In this document: piece after piece, positions 14,692 through 21,435 of the stretch | Layout of the letters: each line of letters begins with the position of its first letter | Position numbering within the stretch: the stretch's first letter is position 1 | Source of the DNA: Haliea sp040222615 | GTDB lineage: Bacteria > Pseudomonadota > Gammaproteobacteria > Pseudomonadales > Halieaceae | Assembly (NCBI RefSeq): GCF_040222615.1 | Contig: NZ_JAVKCQ010000152.1 | Coordinates: 1-24,282, forward strand | Direction of reading: 5' to 3' | Length of the DNA stretch: 24,282 bases | Notes under the pieces: model-generated | Databases searched by the model: none | What the model saw: only the letters and a program-made list of their open reading frames with translations | Told to the model about the DNA's origin: nothing | Translations under genes and position numbers: made by a program

Positions 14692-16008
14692 ATGAACAAG
14701 CTATTCTGCTGCCTGGTAATCGCGCTGACGGCGCTGTCGGCCCGTTCCACGCTCGCCGCATTGTCCGCCACGGAACAGCGCATGGTGGATTTTATCGACG
14801 CGACCAACCCGGCGGCGCTGGAATTGCTGGTCGACAGCGTCAATATCAACAGTGGCACCATGAACCTGGCGGGAGTCCGGGAAGTGGGGGCGCTGTACCG
14901 CCCGCAGTTCGAGGCCCTGGGATTCGCGGTGGAGTGGCTGGACGGCAGCGAATTCGGGCGCGCCGGGCATCTGCTGGCCCGCTATCGGGGCAGCGAGGCA
15001 CAGCGGAAGGTGCTGCTGATCGGCCATCTCGACACCGTGTTCGAACCGGACAGCCCGTTCCAGACCTACACCCGGGTTGACGCCACCACCGCCACCGGTC
15101 CCGGCATCGCCGACATGAAGGGCGGCAACGTGATCATGCTGCAGGCGCTGGCCGCCCTGGCCGAAGTGGGGGCCCTGGAGCGACTGGACGTGACCGTCGT
15201 GCTGACCGGCGACGAGGAGCTGAGCGGCAGCCCGCTGGCGCTGTCCAAACAGGCCCTGGTGGACGCCGCGACCTACGCCGACATTGCCCTCGGCTTCGAA
15301 AACGGCGACGGCGACTACCGCACCGCCAACGTGGCCCGTCGCGGCAGTGTCGGCTGGACCCTGACGGTAACCGGCACGCCGGCCCATTCCTCGCAGATAT
15401 TCCGCGAGGACATCGGCTCCGGCGCGATCTACGAGGCCGCCCGCATCCTGCACGGTTTTCACGAAGACGAGTCCCTCCGCGGTGAGCAGTACCTGACTTT
15501 CAATCCCGGGCGCATCGCCGGCGGCACAACCGTGCGCAACAGCGAGGCAGACAACAGCAGCAGCGCGTTCGGCAAGAGCAACGTGGTGGCCGAAACGGCG
15601 CGGGTGGAGGGGGATATCCGGGCCCTGTCGGCGGCGCAGCTGGCCCGCGCCCAGGCGCGTATGGCGGCGATCGTCGCGGACAGCCTTGCGGGCACCAGCG
15701 CCAGCATCAGCTTCGACGAGGGCTATCCGCCGATGGCACCGGCGGCGGGCAATCTGCGGCTGTTGGCGCTGTACACGGAAGTGAGCGAGGCGCTGGGATT
15801 TGGCGAGGTAGTGGCGGTCAACCCGCTGCGCGCAGGCGCCGCGGATATCTCCTTTGCCGCCGACCATGTGGAGATGGCGCTCGACGGTTTGGGCATGAGC
15901 GGCAGCGAGGGGCACACCGTCAACGAGACCGCCTACCTGCCGGCGCTGCCCCTGCAGGCCAAACGCGCCGCGCTGCTGCTGCACCGGCTGGCCGCGGGCC
16001 AGCGGTAG
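14692..16008 (+). CDS. M20 family metallopeptidase, carboxypeptidase G2-like, exported
   Basis: A 438-residue zinc peptidase with a signal peptide (MNKLFCCLVIALTALSARSTLA). Metal and catalytic residues of the di-zinc M20 family appear in order: His112 and Asp114 (IGHLDTVF), Asp141 (GIADMKGG), catalytic Glu175 and ligand Glu176 (GDEELSG), Glu203 (GFENGD) and His408 (EGHTVNE). The dimerisation domain has RRGSVGWTLTVTGTPAHSSQIF, with the conserved His-Ser. The layout is that of Pseudomonas carboxypeptidase G2, which removes C-terminal glutamate from folates and N-acyl glutamates. The actual substrate is not readable. The ATG at 14692 has GGGGAA upstream. It is convergent with the aspartokinase gene. 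Confidence 0.92.
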   Translation: MNKLFCCLVIALTALSARSTLAALSATEQRMVDFIDATNPAALELLVDSVNINSGTMNLAGVREVGALYRPQFEALGFAVEWLDGSEFGRAGHLLARYRGSEAQRKVLLIGHLDTVFEPDSPFQTYTRVDATTATGPGIADMKGGNVIMLQALAALAEVGALERLDVTVVLTGDEELSGSPLALSKQALVDAATYADIALGFENGDGDYRTANVARRGSVGWTLTVTGTPAHSSQIFREDIGSGAIYEAARILHGFHEDESLRGEQYLTFNPGRIAGGTTVRNSEADNSSSAFGKSNVVAETARVEGDIRALSAAQLARAQARMAAIVADSLAGTSASISFDEGYPPMAPAAGNLRLLALYTEVSEALGFGEVVAVNPLRAGAADISFAADHVEMALDGLGMSGSEGHTVNETAYLPALPLQAKRAALLLHRLAAGQR

Positions 16009-16010
16009 CA

Positions 16011-16064
16011 GCCCGCGGGCCACCTGCTGTGTCCGCTGTGCGGCCGTTCACCTTGGCCGCGGGC
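16011..16064. terminator. Possible bidirectional GC stem between convergent genes
   Basis: GCCCGCGGGCC at 16011-16021 can pair with GGCCGCGGGC at 16055-16064 (one bulge, about 33-nt loop), or with a similar stretch at the end of the peptidase gene. No T-run is present on either strand. A role in ending the two convergent transcripts is possible but weakly supported. Confidence 0.2.
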
Positions 16065-16066
16065 GA

Positions 16067-17461
16067 TCACCCGGGGTGGCTTACAAACGCCCCATAGATC
16101 GCCCGCAGGGCCTGCGGGTAGTCATCCGGGGCGACGCCGACGATGATATTGAGCTCCGAGGCACCCTGGTTGATCAGGCGCACATTGACGCCGGAGGCCG
16201 CCAGCGCGGTGAACACCTTGGCCGCAATCCCCGGGGTGCGCGCCATCTCCTCGCCGACGATGGCGATCAGGGCGATGCTCGGTACATACTCGATGTCATC
16301 CGGTTCCAGGGTGCGGCGGATCTCGTCCAGCACCTGCTCGACCCGGCCCTCCAGCCACTTCGACTCCAGCACCACGCTGACGCTGTCGATGGCCGAGGGG
16401 CAGTGCTCGAAGGGAATATCGTTGTGCTCCAGCACCCCCAGCAGGCGGTAGACAAAGCCCACCTCGCGGTTCATCAGGTGCTTGCCTATGGTGATCATGG
16501 AGAAACTGGTCTTGCCGGCGACGCCGGCGATTTGCGTGCTCTGGATGATCTCCGGCGACAGCTCGGCGACGATGCGGGTACCCGGGTGGTCGGGCGCGTT
16601 GGTATTGCGGATATTGACCGGAATCCCCACCTCCCGCACCGGGGCCATCGCCTCGTCGTGCAGCACGCTGGCGCCCATATAGGCCAGTTCGCGGATCTCG
16701 GCGTAGGTCACTTCCGCCATGGGCCGCGGCTGGCTGACAATGCGCGGGTCCGCCATCAGCAGCCCCGAGACATCGGTCCAGTTCTCGTACAGCGCGGCGT
16801 GGGCGGCGCGGGCGGCAACGGCGCCGCTGACGTCGGAGCCGCCGCGGGAAAAGGTACGCACCTGGCCCTCCAGGTCGCGACCGTAGAAACCGGGCACGAC
16901 ATAGCGCTTGCTCACGTCGCCCAGCCGCGCCCCCAGCAGGGTCCAGGTCTGCGGATCCACCAGGCCGTTGCTGCCGATGACGATACAGTCCGCCGGCTCG
17001 ACGAACTCCGCACCCAGCCAGGCGGCCAGCAGCAGGCCGCAGAAGTGCTCGCCACGGGAAGCGGCGAAATCCGCCGTCACCCCGGCGGCGAGCTGCTGCC
17101 GGAACTGCTCCAGATGCTGCGCGATCACCGGCGTAACACCCAGCTCCTGCTCAATGCCGGTGAAGCGCTCGACGATCTGGCCGAAGGGGCCGCTGAAATC
17201 CGCGTTCATGCTGGCCGCGTGGTGACACAGGTACAGCAGGTCGGTGATCTTGGTATCCTGGCTGTCGCGCTTGCCCGGCGCCGATGGCACGATAATCCTG
17301 CGCCGCGGGTCCGCTTCGATGATTTCCCGCACCTTGCGCATCTGTTCCGTGCTGGCGAGACTGGAACCGCCAAACTTGCACACGATCCGCTCTGCCACCG
17401 CTTCCAACTGCCCTGATTCCGCCACCACCACTGTCCTGACACTTGTTGGCCCCGCCGACAT
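16067..17461 (-). CDS. lysC: Aspartokinase with C-terminal ACT domains
   Basis: A 464-residue aspartate kinase, which phosphorylates aspartate in the first step of lysine, threonine and methionine synthesis. The kinase domain shows CKFGGSSLAS at 28-37, VPSAPGKR at 58-65, RGEHF with Glu138, FSRGGSDVSG with RGGSD at 206-210, and NWTDVSGLLMADPR at 227-240. Tandem ACT domains follow (about 315-385 and 395-464; SMITIGKHLM, GVNVRLINQGASELNIIVGV), which normally bind lysine or threonine for feedback inhibition. There is no homoserine dehydrogenase domain. The KFGGSSLA/VPSAPGKR type recalls the longer monofunctional enzymes of Clostridia and some marine bacteria rather than E. coli LysC. The ATG at 17461 gives a 22-residue N-terminal extension with no obvious ribosome site; an internal GTG at residue 22 could be the true start. 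Confidence 0.93.
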   Translation of the reverse strand: MSAGPTSVRTVVVAESGQLEAVAERIVCKFGGSSLASTEQMRKVREIIEADPRRRIIVPSAPGKRDSQDTKITDLLYLCHHAASMNADFSGPFGQIVERFTGIEQELGVTPVIAQHLEQFRQQLAAGVTADFAASRGEHFCGLLLAAWLGAEFVEPADCIVIGSNGLVDPQTWTLLGARLGDVSKRYVVPGFYGRDLEGQVRTFSRGGSDVSGAVAARAAHAALYENWTDVSGLLMADPRIVSQPRPMAEVTYAEIRELAYMGASVLHDEAMAPVREVGIPVNIRNTNAPDHPGTRIVAELSPEIIQSTQIAGVAGKTSFSMITIGKHLMNREVGFVYRLLGVLEHNDIPFEHCPSAIDSVSVVLESKWLEGRVEQVLDEIRRTLEPDDIEYVPSIALIAIVGEEMARTPGIAAKVFTALAASGVNVRLINQGASELNIIVGVAPDDYPQALRAIYGAFVSHPG

Positions 17462-17637
17462 GGCGGGCCCCGGAGGGGCACAGTTTACTGCAGTGCAGCC
17501 CCGGGGTCAGCGGGCACTGCTGCAGTGAGTCCCGCGGAGGGGAACCAGCGGCGGGATCCCGCTGAGAGACCAGGCAAGCGGTGGGTGCCGGAGTGAGTTC
17601 GGGGTGGGATACCGCGCCGGAGGCGAACGCTGGTCTC
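17462..17637 (-). promoter_or_regulatory. Inverted-repeat-rich leader region upstream of lysC, possible structured RNA
   Basis: This 176-nt stretch contains many nested complementary segments. The outermost is GAGACCAG (17566-17573) with CTGGTCTC (17630-17637). Inside it, GCGGT (17578-17582) pairs with ACCGC (17611-17615) around CCGGA-GTGAG-TTCGG, and CGCC-GGA-GGCG follows, together giving a three-way-junction-like fold. Nearer lysC are GCGGGATCCCGC (17551-17562), CACTGC-T-GCAGTG (17515-17527), and GCCCC-GGA-GGGGC (17467-17479) immediately before the start codon. A likely GST promoter lies beyond it, so if transcribed it most likely belongs to lysC on the minus strand. It does not match the lysine riboswitch or others I can recall. 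GC-rich DNA yields such repeats by chance, hence low confidence. Confidence 0.35.
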
Positions 17638-17658
17638 GGAGTGCGGCGCTGTGCAGAG

Positions 17659-17667
17659 TGCTACAAT
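17659..17667 (+). promoter_or_regulatory. Extended -10 promoter candidate for the GST gene
   Basis: TG-C-TACAAT is a good extended -10 element (TACAAT differs from TATAAT at one base). It lies 33 nt before the start codon, placing the transcript start near 17674. No recognisable -35 hexamer is seen at the usual spacing, which extended -10 promoters can tolerate. Confidence 0.4.
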
Positions 17668-17699
17668 TCAGCCCTGACCCCCAAATCGGAGATCAACCC

Positions 17700-18374
17700 A
17701 TGCTTACCCTGCACGGCTTCGCCGCCAGCAACTACTACAACATCGTCAAGCACTGTCTGCTGCACAAGGGCGTGCCCTTCACTGAAAACCTGGTCTACCC
17801 CGGCTCGCCGGAGCTGCTGGCCGTCAGCCCGGCGGGCAAAGTGCCGGCGCTGACCACCGCCGCCGGCACCCACCTGTCGGAGAGCAGCGTGCTGGTGGAA
17901 TACATCGAGGACGTCTACCCGGAAAAACCGCTGCTCCCAGCCGATCCGGAACAGCGCGCGCGGGTACGCCAGGTGATGAAGGTGGCCGAACTGTATTTGG
18001 AGCTGCCGGCGCGGCGCCTGCTGCCCGCGGTGCTGGGTAATCTCACCGTGCACGATTCGGTGAAAAAAGAAGTGCAGGCCACGCTGGACAAGGGCACCGC
18101 CAGCCTCGCGCAGCTGGTCAAGTTCGAGCCCTGGGTTTGTGGCGCCGAGTTGACCCTGGCGGACATCTACCTGCGCTACGTTCTGGCTATTCCCAAATTG
18201 GTGGGTCCCAGCCAGCTTGGGTGGGAGGTGCTGCCGACGGTGCCGGGCCTCGCCGAATGGGACGCCCGCATGGCGGAAGATGCCGTTTCCGGAAAGGTGG
18301 ATGCAGACCAGCAGGCCAACATGAAAGAATTCCGGGCCTATGTCAGCAAGTTGATGAGTGGCGCGAGGGAATGA
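17700..18374 (+). CDS. Glutathione S-transferase family protein
   Basis: A 224-residue GST-fold protein. The thioredoxin-like N-terminal domain has GFAASNYYNIVKHCLLHKGV, with the Ser/Asn region where the catalytic residue normally sits, then SPAGKVPAL with the cis-Pro, and LSESSVLVEYIEDVYPEKPLLP with the glutathione-binding Glu-Ser pair. The helical C-terminal domain contains the conserved LTLADIYLRY. It should bind glutathione and conjugate or isomerise an electrophile; the substrate is unknown. The ATG at 17700 is chosen because GGAG lies 8 nt upstream; upstream extension to 17604 would run through the promoter. It stands alone and is convergent with the acyl-CoA ligase gene. Confidence 0.92.
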   Translation: MLTLHGFAASNYYNIVKHCLLHKGVPFTENLVYPGSPELLAVSPAGKVPALTTAAGTHLSESSVLVEYIEDVYPEKPLLPADPEQRARVRQVMKVAELYLELPARRLLPAVLGNLTVHDSVKKEVQATLDKGTASLAQLVKFEPWVCGAELTLADIYLRYVLAIPKLVGPSQLGWEVLPTVPGLAEWDARMAEDAVSGKVDADQQANMKEFRAYVSKLMSGARE

Positions 18375-18407
18375 GGAGCCACTGTTTCAAGCCTGTATCC
18401 TGAACGG

Positions 18408-19934
18408 TCATTTGCAACCGCTGGCGCGACGCAGCGCCGGCTTGTCCACCTTGCCCGCCGCGTTCAGCGGCAGGGCCGACACCCGGCGCCAGGTTCTCGG
18501 GGTCTTGTAACCCGCCAGCAGGCTCCTGCAGTGCGCCGCCAGCTCCGCGTCGCTGGCCTCCGCCTCCAGTACCAGCACGGCGCAGACCAGCTCCCCCCAG
18601 TGCGTATCGGGCAGGCCGATGACGGCGCAATCCCGCACTGCAGGATGCCGGCGCAGCACTTCCTCCACTTCCCGGGAGGCCACGTTTTCGCCGCCGCTGA
18701 TGATCATGTCTTTCTTGCGATCGACAATGTAAAGGTAGCCCTGCTCATCGAAGCGGCCGATATCCCCGGTATGCAGCCAGCCATCCGCCAGCGCCGCCGC
18801 CGTCGCTTCCGGCTGCTGCCAGTAGCCCTGCATACACTGCGGCGCCCGAACCAGAATCTCCCCTGCGCTTCCAGGGCGACACACATTGCCCGCTTCATCG
18901 ACGACCTTGAGTGCCACCGTGGCCAGCGGCTTGCCCACCGATTGCAGGAGTTCCGGGCGACCCTCCGCTGCCAGCCGGTGGTCCTCCACGGTGAGGAAGG
19001 CGGCGCTGCCGGCCAGTTCAGTCATGCCATAACTCTGGCACAGGCCCACCCCGGTCTCCGCGAGCAAGCGATGCAGTAAGGTTTCCGGCATAGCCGAGGC
19101 GCCGTAGCCGATGGTGCGCACCCCCGCCAGGTCCGCGGGGCTGAAAGACGGGTGATCCAGCAGCATGGCGAGCATGGTCGGCGCCAGGGACATGGTGGTG
19201 ACGCCCAGTTCACGACAGGCGCGCAGGGTTTCCTCCGCGTTGAACGAGCGCAGCAACACTACTGCAGCACCGTACTGGTGCTGCAGCAGCACGTTATGGG
19301 CCGCGACATGAAACAGCGGAAATGGATAGAGGTACCTGTCACCCGGCGCCACCGGCCGCGCCAGGGCGGCCGACTCCAGCCCGGCCAGCAAGGAGCGATG
19401 GCTGAGCACCGCCCCCTTGGGCCGACCGGTGGAACCGGAGGTGAACAGAAGCCACGCCGGGTCCTCGGGGCGCAGCTCCGGCAGGGACGCCACCGGGCCT
19501 TCCCGGACCCAATGGTCGTAGCCGGACTGCAGGTCCACGACAGTCAGGCCGGGCGGGCAATCCGGCCCGGAGCCCAGCCCCTGCGCCAGGTCTCCGTCCG
19601 CAAACAGCAGGCCCACGCCCGCCGCCTCGAGCTGATAGAGCCACTCCGCGGGCGCCAGGCGCACATTCAGCGGCACCAGGATGCGGCCACTGGCGGCGCA
19701 GGCATAAATGAGTTCGATAAACTGCGGGCAGTTCCAGGCCAGGACGCCGATGCGGTCCCCCACCTCGCCCACGGCGGCGAGGCGGGCCGCCAGCCGGTCT
19801 ACCTGCCGGTTGAGAGTGGCATAGCTGGTGGCCTCTCCCTGCCACCAGAGTGCCGGAGCGTCCGGCTGCTGCCGGGCCTGCATTGCGGGAAGATCGTGCA
19901 GGAACCGGGCTGGCGGGAGGGACGCATCATTCAT
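18408..19934 (-). CDS. AMP-dependent acyl-CoA ligase (class I adenylate-forming enzyme)
   Basis: A 508-residue member of the acyl-CoA synthetase family, which activates a carboxylic acid with ATP and then forms the CoA thioester. Motifs: LLFTSGSTGRPKGAVLSH (P-loop, about 164-180), YGMTE (302-306), GWLHTGDIGRFDEQGYLYIVDRKKD (Asp391 and the hinge region), ISGGENVASREVEEVL, and the C-terminal NAAGKVDK with catalytic Lys495. The substrate is not readable; fatty, aromatic or steroid side-chain acids are all possible. The start MNDASLPPARFLHDLP at 19934 is preferred because the family domain begins soon after it, although the ribosome site is poor. A longer reading from the ATG at 19979 starts inside a repeat. 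The upstream region carries extra copies of this start (see the repeat at 19924-20036). Confidence 0.92.
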   Translation of the reverse strand: MNDASLPPARFLHDLPAMQARQQPDAPALWWQGEATSYATLNRQVDRLAARLAAVGEVGDRIGVLAWNCPQFIELIYACAASGRILVPLNVRLAPAEWLYQLEAAGVGLLFADGDLAQGLGSGPDCPPGLTVVDLQSGYDHWVREGPVASLPELRPEDPAWLLFTSGSTGRPKGAVLSHRSLLAGLESAALARPVAPGDRYLYPFPLFHVAAHNVLLQHQYGAAVVLLRSFNAEETLRACRELGVTTMSLAPTMLAMLLDHPSFSPADLAGVRTIGYGASAMPETLLHRLLAETGVGLCQSYGMTELAGSAAFLTVEDHRLAAEGRPELLQSVGKPLATVALKVVDEAGNVCRPGSAGEILVRAPQCMQGYWQQPEATAAALADGWLHTGDIGRFDEQGYLYIVDRKKDMIISGGENVASREVEEVLRRHPAVRDCAVIGLPDTHWGELVCAVLVLEAEASDAELAAHCRSLLAGYKTPRTWRRVSALPLNAAGKVDKPALRRASGCK

Positions 19935-20036
19935 GGCGAGGGGCAGGCAGCGGACGACGGGCTGACGACAGAGGCACATCGTTCATGGCGCACCGTTGGG
20001 CGATGGACCGGCGGCAGAGGCACATCGTTCATGGCG
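19924..20036 (-). repeat. Tandem imperfect duplications of the acyl-CoA ligase start region
   Basis: A 22-bp segment at 19969-19990 recurs exactly at 20015-20036 (46 bp apart); on the plus strand it ends CACATCGTTCATGGCG. A third, degenerate copy at 19923-19938 (CGCATCATTCATGGCG) contains the start codon of the acyl-CoA ligase. On the minus strand each copy reads CGCCATGAAYGATG. The upstream copies begin short readings MNDVPLPPVHRP (from 20032) and MNDVPLSSARRPLPAP (from 19986, stopping after 19 codons), which resemble the true MNDASLPPAR. The copies are out of frame with each other (46 and 52 nt). They fill most of the gap between purT and the ligase gene. Confidence 0.8.
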
Positions 20037-20065
20037 TTGCGGTGTGCGGCGGGCCAGCGCTTGCG

Positions 20066-21247
20066 TCACACGCTCACCTCAATTGCCCCCGCCACCCGCA
20101 GGGCCTTCTGCACCGCAGCGTCGACCGTGTCGGCCCGGGCCAGGCCGACACCGAGGCGGCGTTCCCCCCGGACCTCCGGCTTGCCGAACAGGCGCAGGTC
20201 GGTGTCTTCCTCGGCCAGCGCCGCGGCCAGGTTGCCGTAACGCATGTCAGCCGAATCCCCCGCCACCAACAGCACCGCCGAGGCCGAAGGACCCAGCTGG
20301 CGGATCGCGGGCACCGGCAGTCCCAGAATAGCCCGGGCATGCAGCGCGAATTCCGACAGGTTCTGTGAAATCAGGGTGACCAGGCCGGTGTCGTGGGGGC
20401 GCGGAGACACCTCGCTGAAATACACCGCGTCTCCCTTGATGAACAGTTCCACCCCGAAAATGCCGTAACCACCGAGCGCGCCGGTAACCGCCTCCGCGAT
20501 CCGCCGGGACTCGGCCAGCGCGGTCGCGCTCATGGCCTGGGGCTGCCAGGACTCGCGGTAATCGCCCTTCTCCTGGCGGTGACCAATGGGTTCGCAGAAA
20601 CTGGTGCCATCGCGGTGGCGAACAGTCAGCAGGGTGATCTCGTAGTCGAAATCGACGAAGCCCTCGACAATCAACTTGCCGGCGCCCGTGCGACCACCGG
20701 CCTGCCCATAGTCCCAGGCCCGGTCGATATCCGCGGCGCTGCGCACCGTGCTCTGGCCCTTGCCGGAGGACGACATGATGGGCTTGACCACACAGGGCAG
20801 GCCCACCGCCGCCACCGCTGCCAGGTACTCCTCGCGGGTTGCCGCGAAACGGTAGGGAGAGGTCGCCAGCCCCAGCTCCTCCGCCGCCAGCCGCCGGATC
20901 CCCTCGCGGTTCATGGTCAGCTGCGCGGCACGGGCAGAGGGCACCACCTGCCAGCCCTCGCCCTCCAGCCGCACCAGCTCATCGGTGGCGATGGCTTCGA
21001 TCTCCGGGACGATAAACTGCGGCCGCTCCTGTTCCACCAGCGCCCGCAGCGCCCCTCCGTCGAGCATGTTGAGTACATGGCTGCGGTGGGCTACCTGCAT
21101 GGCCGGCGCATTGGCGTAGCGGTCCACCGCAATCACCTCGCAGCCCAGACGCATCAGTTCGATCGTGACTTCCTTGCCCAGCTCGCCGCTGCCCAGCAGC
21201 ATGACCCGGGTGGCGTGGGGAGTGAGTGGCGTGCCGATGGTGGTCAT
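20066..21247 (-). CDS. purT: Formate-dependent phosphoribosylglycinamide formyltransferase (PurT)
   Basis: A 393-residue ATP-grasp enzyme that makes formyl-GAR from GAR, formate and ATP in purine synthesis, an alternative to folate-dependent PurN. The N-terminal domain has VMLLGSGELGKEVTIELMRLGCEVIAVDRYANAPAMQVAHRSHV, which is diagnostic. IVPEIEAIATDEL and TMNREGIRRLAAEELGL follow. The ATP-grasp core shows KPIMSSSGKGQS, EGFVDFDYEITLLTVRH, GIFGVELFIKGD and FSEVSPRPHDTGLVTL with the Mg-binding Glu. The length matches the family. The start is ATG at 21247 with GCGGGA upstream. It is divergent from the copper ATPase gene and followed by the duplicated start region of the ligase gene. Confidence 0.97.
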   Translation of the reverse strand: MTTIGTPLTPHATRVMLLGSGELGKEVTIELMRLGCEVIAVDRYANAPAMQVAHRSHVLNMLDGGALRALVEQERPQFIVPEIEAIATDELVRLEGEGWQVVPSARAAQLTMNREGIRRLAAEELGLATSPYRFAATREEYLAAVAAVGLPCVVKPIMSSSGKGQSTVRSAADIDRAWDYGQAGGRTGAGKLIVEGFVDFDYEITLLTVRHRDGTSFCEPIGHRQEKGDYRESWQPQAMSATALAESRRIAEAVTGALGGYGIFGVELFIKGDAVYFSEVSPRPHDTGLVTLISQNLSEFALHARAILGLPVPAIRQLGPSASAVLLVAGDSADMRYGNLAAALAEEDTDLRLFGKPEVRGERRLGVGLARADTVDAAVQKALRVAGAIEVSV

Positions 21248-21393
21248 GAGAATCCCGCTTCACAAAAGAGGCGATGTTACCACCGCATCAGCCATCGCGG
21301 GCAGCGCGCTGGCCTATTGCGTGGCGGCTCACGGGGTCGGCAGGTGGCTCGAAGGCCGCGGGCCCCGCGAGAAATCGGGTCCGGGGCATGGTC

Positions 21394-21417
21394 TATACTC
21401 CACGCCACACCGTGGCG
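21394..21417 (+). promoter_or_regulatory. Putative promoter and inverted repeat upstream of the copper ATPase
   Basis: TATACT at 21394-21399 is a plausible -10 box, placing a transcript start near 21406. It is followed at 21403-21417 by a perfect inverted repeat CGCCAC-ACC-GTGGCG, which could be an operator or a 5' leader hairpin. I do not see the usual CueR dyad (ACCTTCC-type arms) with 19-20 bp spacing. The strong ribosome site GGAGG follows at 21425-21429. Confidence 0.35.
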
Positions 21418-21435
21418 GAATGCAGGAGGCAAACC

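Noticed and set aside
14701..16023. 440-codon minus-strand frame opposite the M20 peptidase gene
   Set aside because: Antisense artefact; the zinc ligands lie on the plus-strand product.
16076..17416. 446-codon plus-strand frame opposite lysC
   Set aside because: No domain, His/Gly/Asp-rich; the minus-strand aspartokinase is certain.
17535..17580. Possible TPP riboswitch because of CTGAGA near 17562
   Set aside because: The rest of the thi-box consensus (GGGGTGC upstream, the ACCTGATCTGGATAATGCCAG-like arm downstream) is missing, and no thiamine gene follows.
17585..17625. Resemblance to 5S rRNA (CCCCGAACTCA on the minus strand)
   Set aside because: Only about 11 bases match; the flanking 5S helices and length are absent, and no rRNA operon is present.
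19969..20036. CRISPR-like array from the repeated 22-bp segment
   Set aside because: Only two exact copies plus one diverged copy, with similar rather than unique spacing sequence, and no cas genes; the copies instead match the adjacent gene start.
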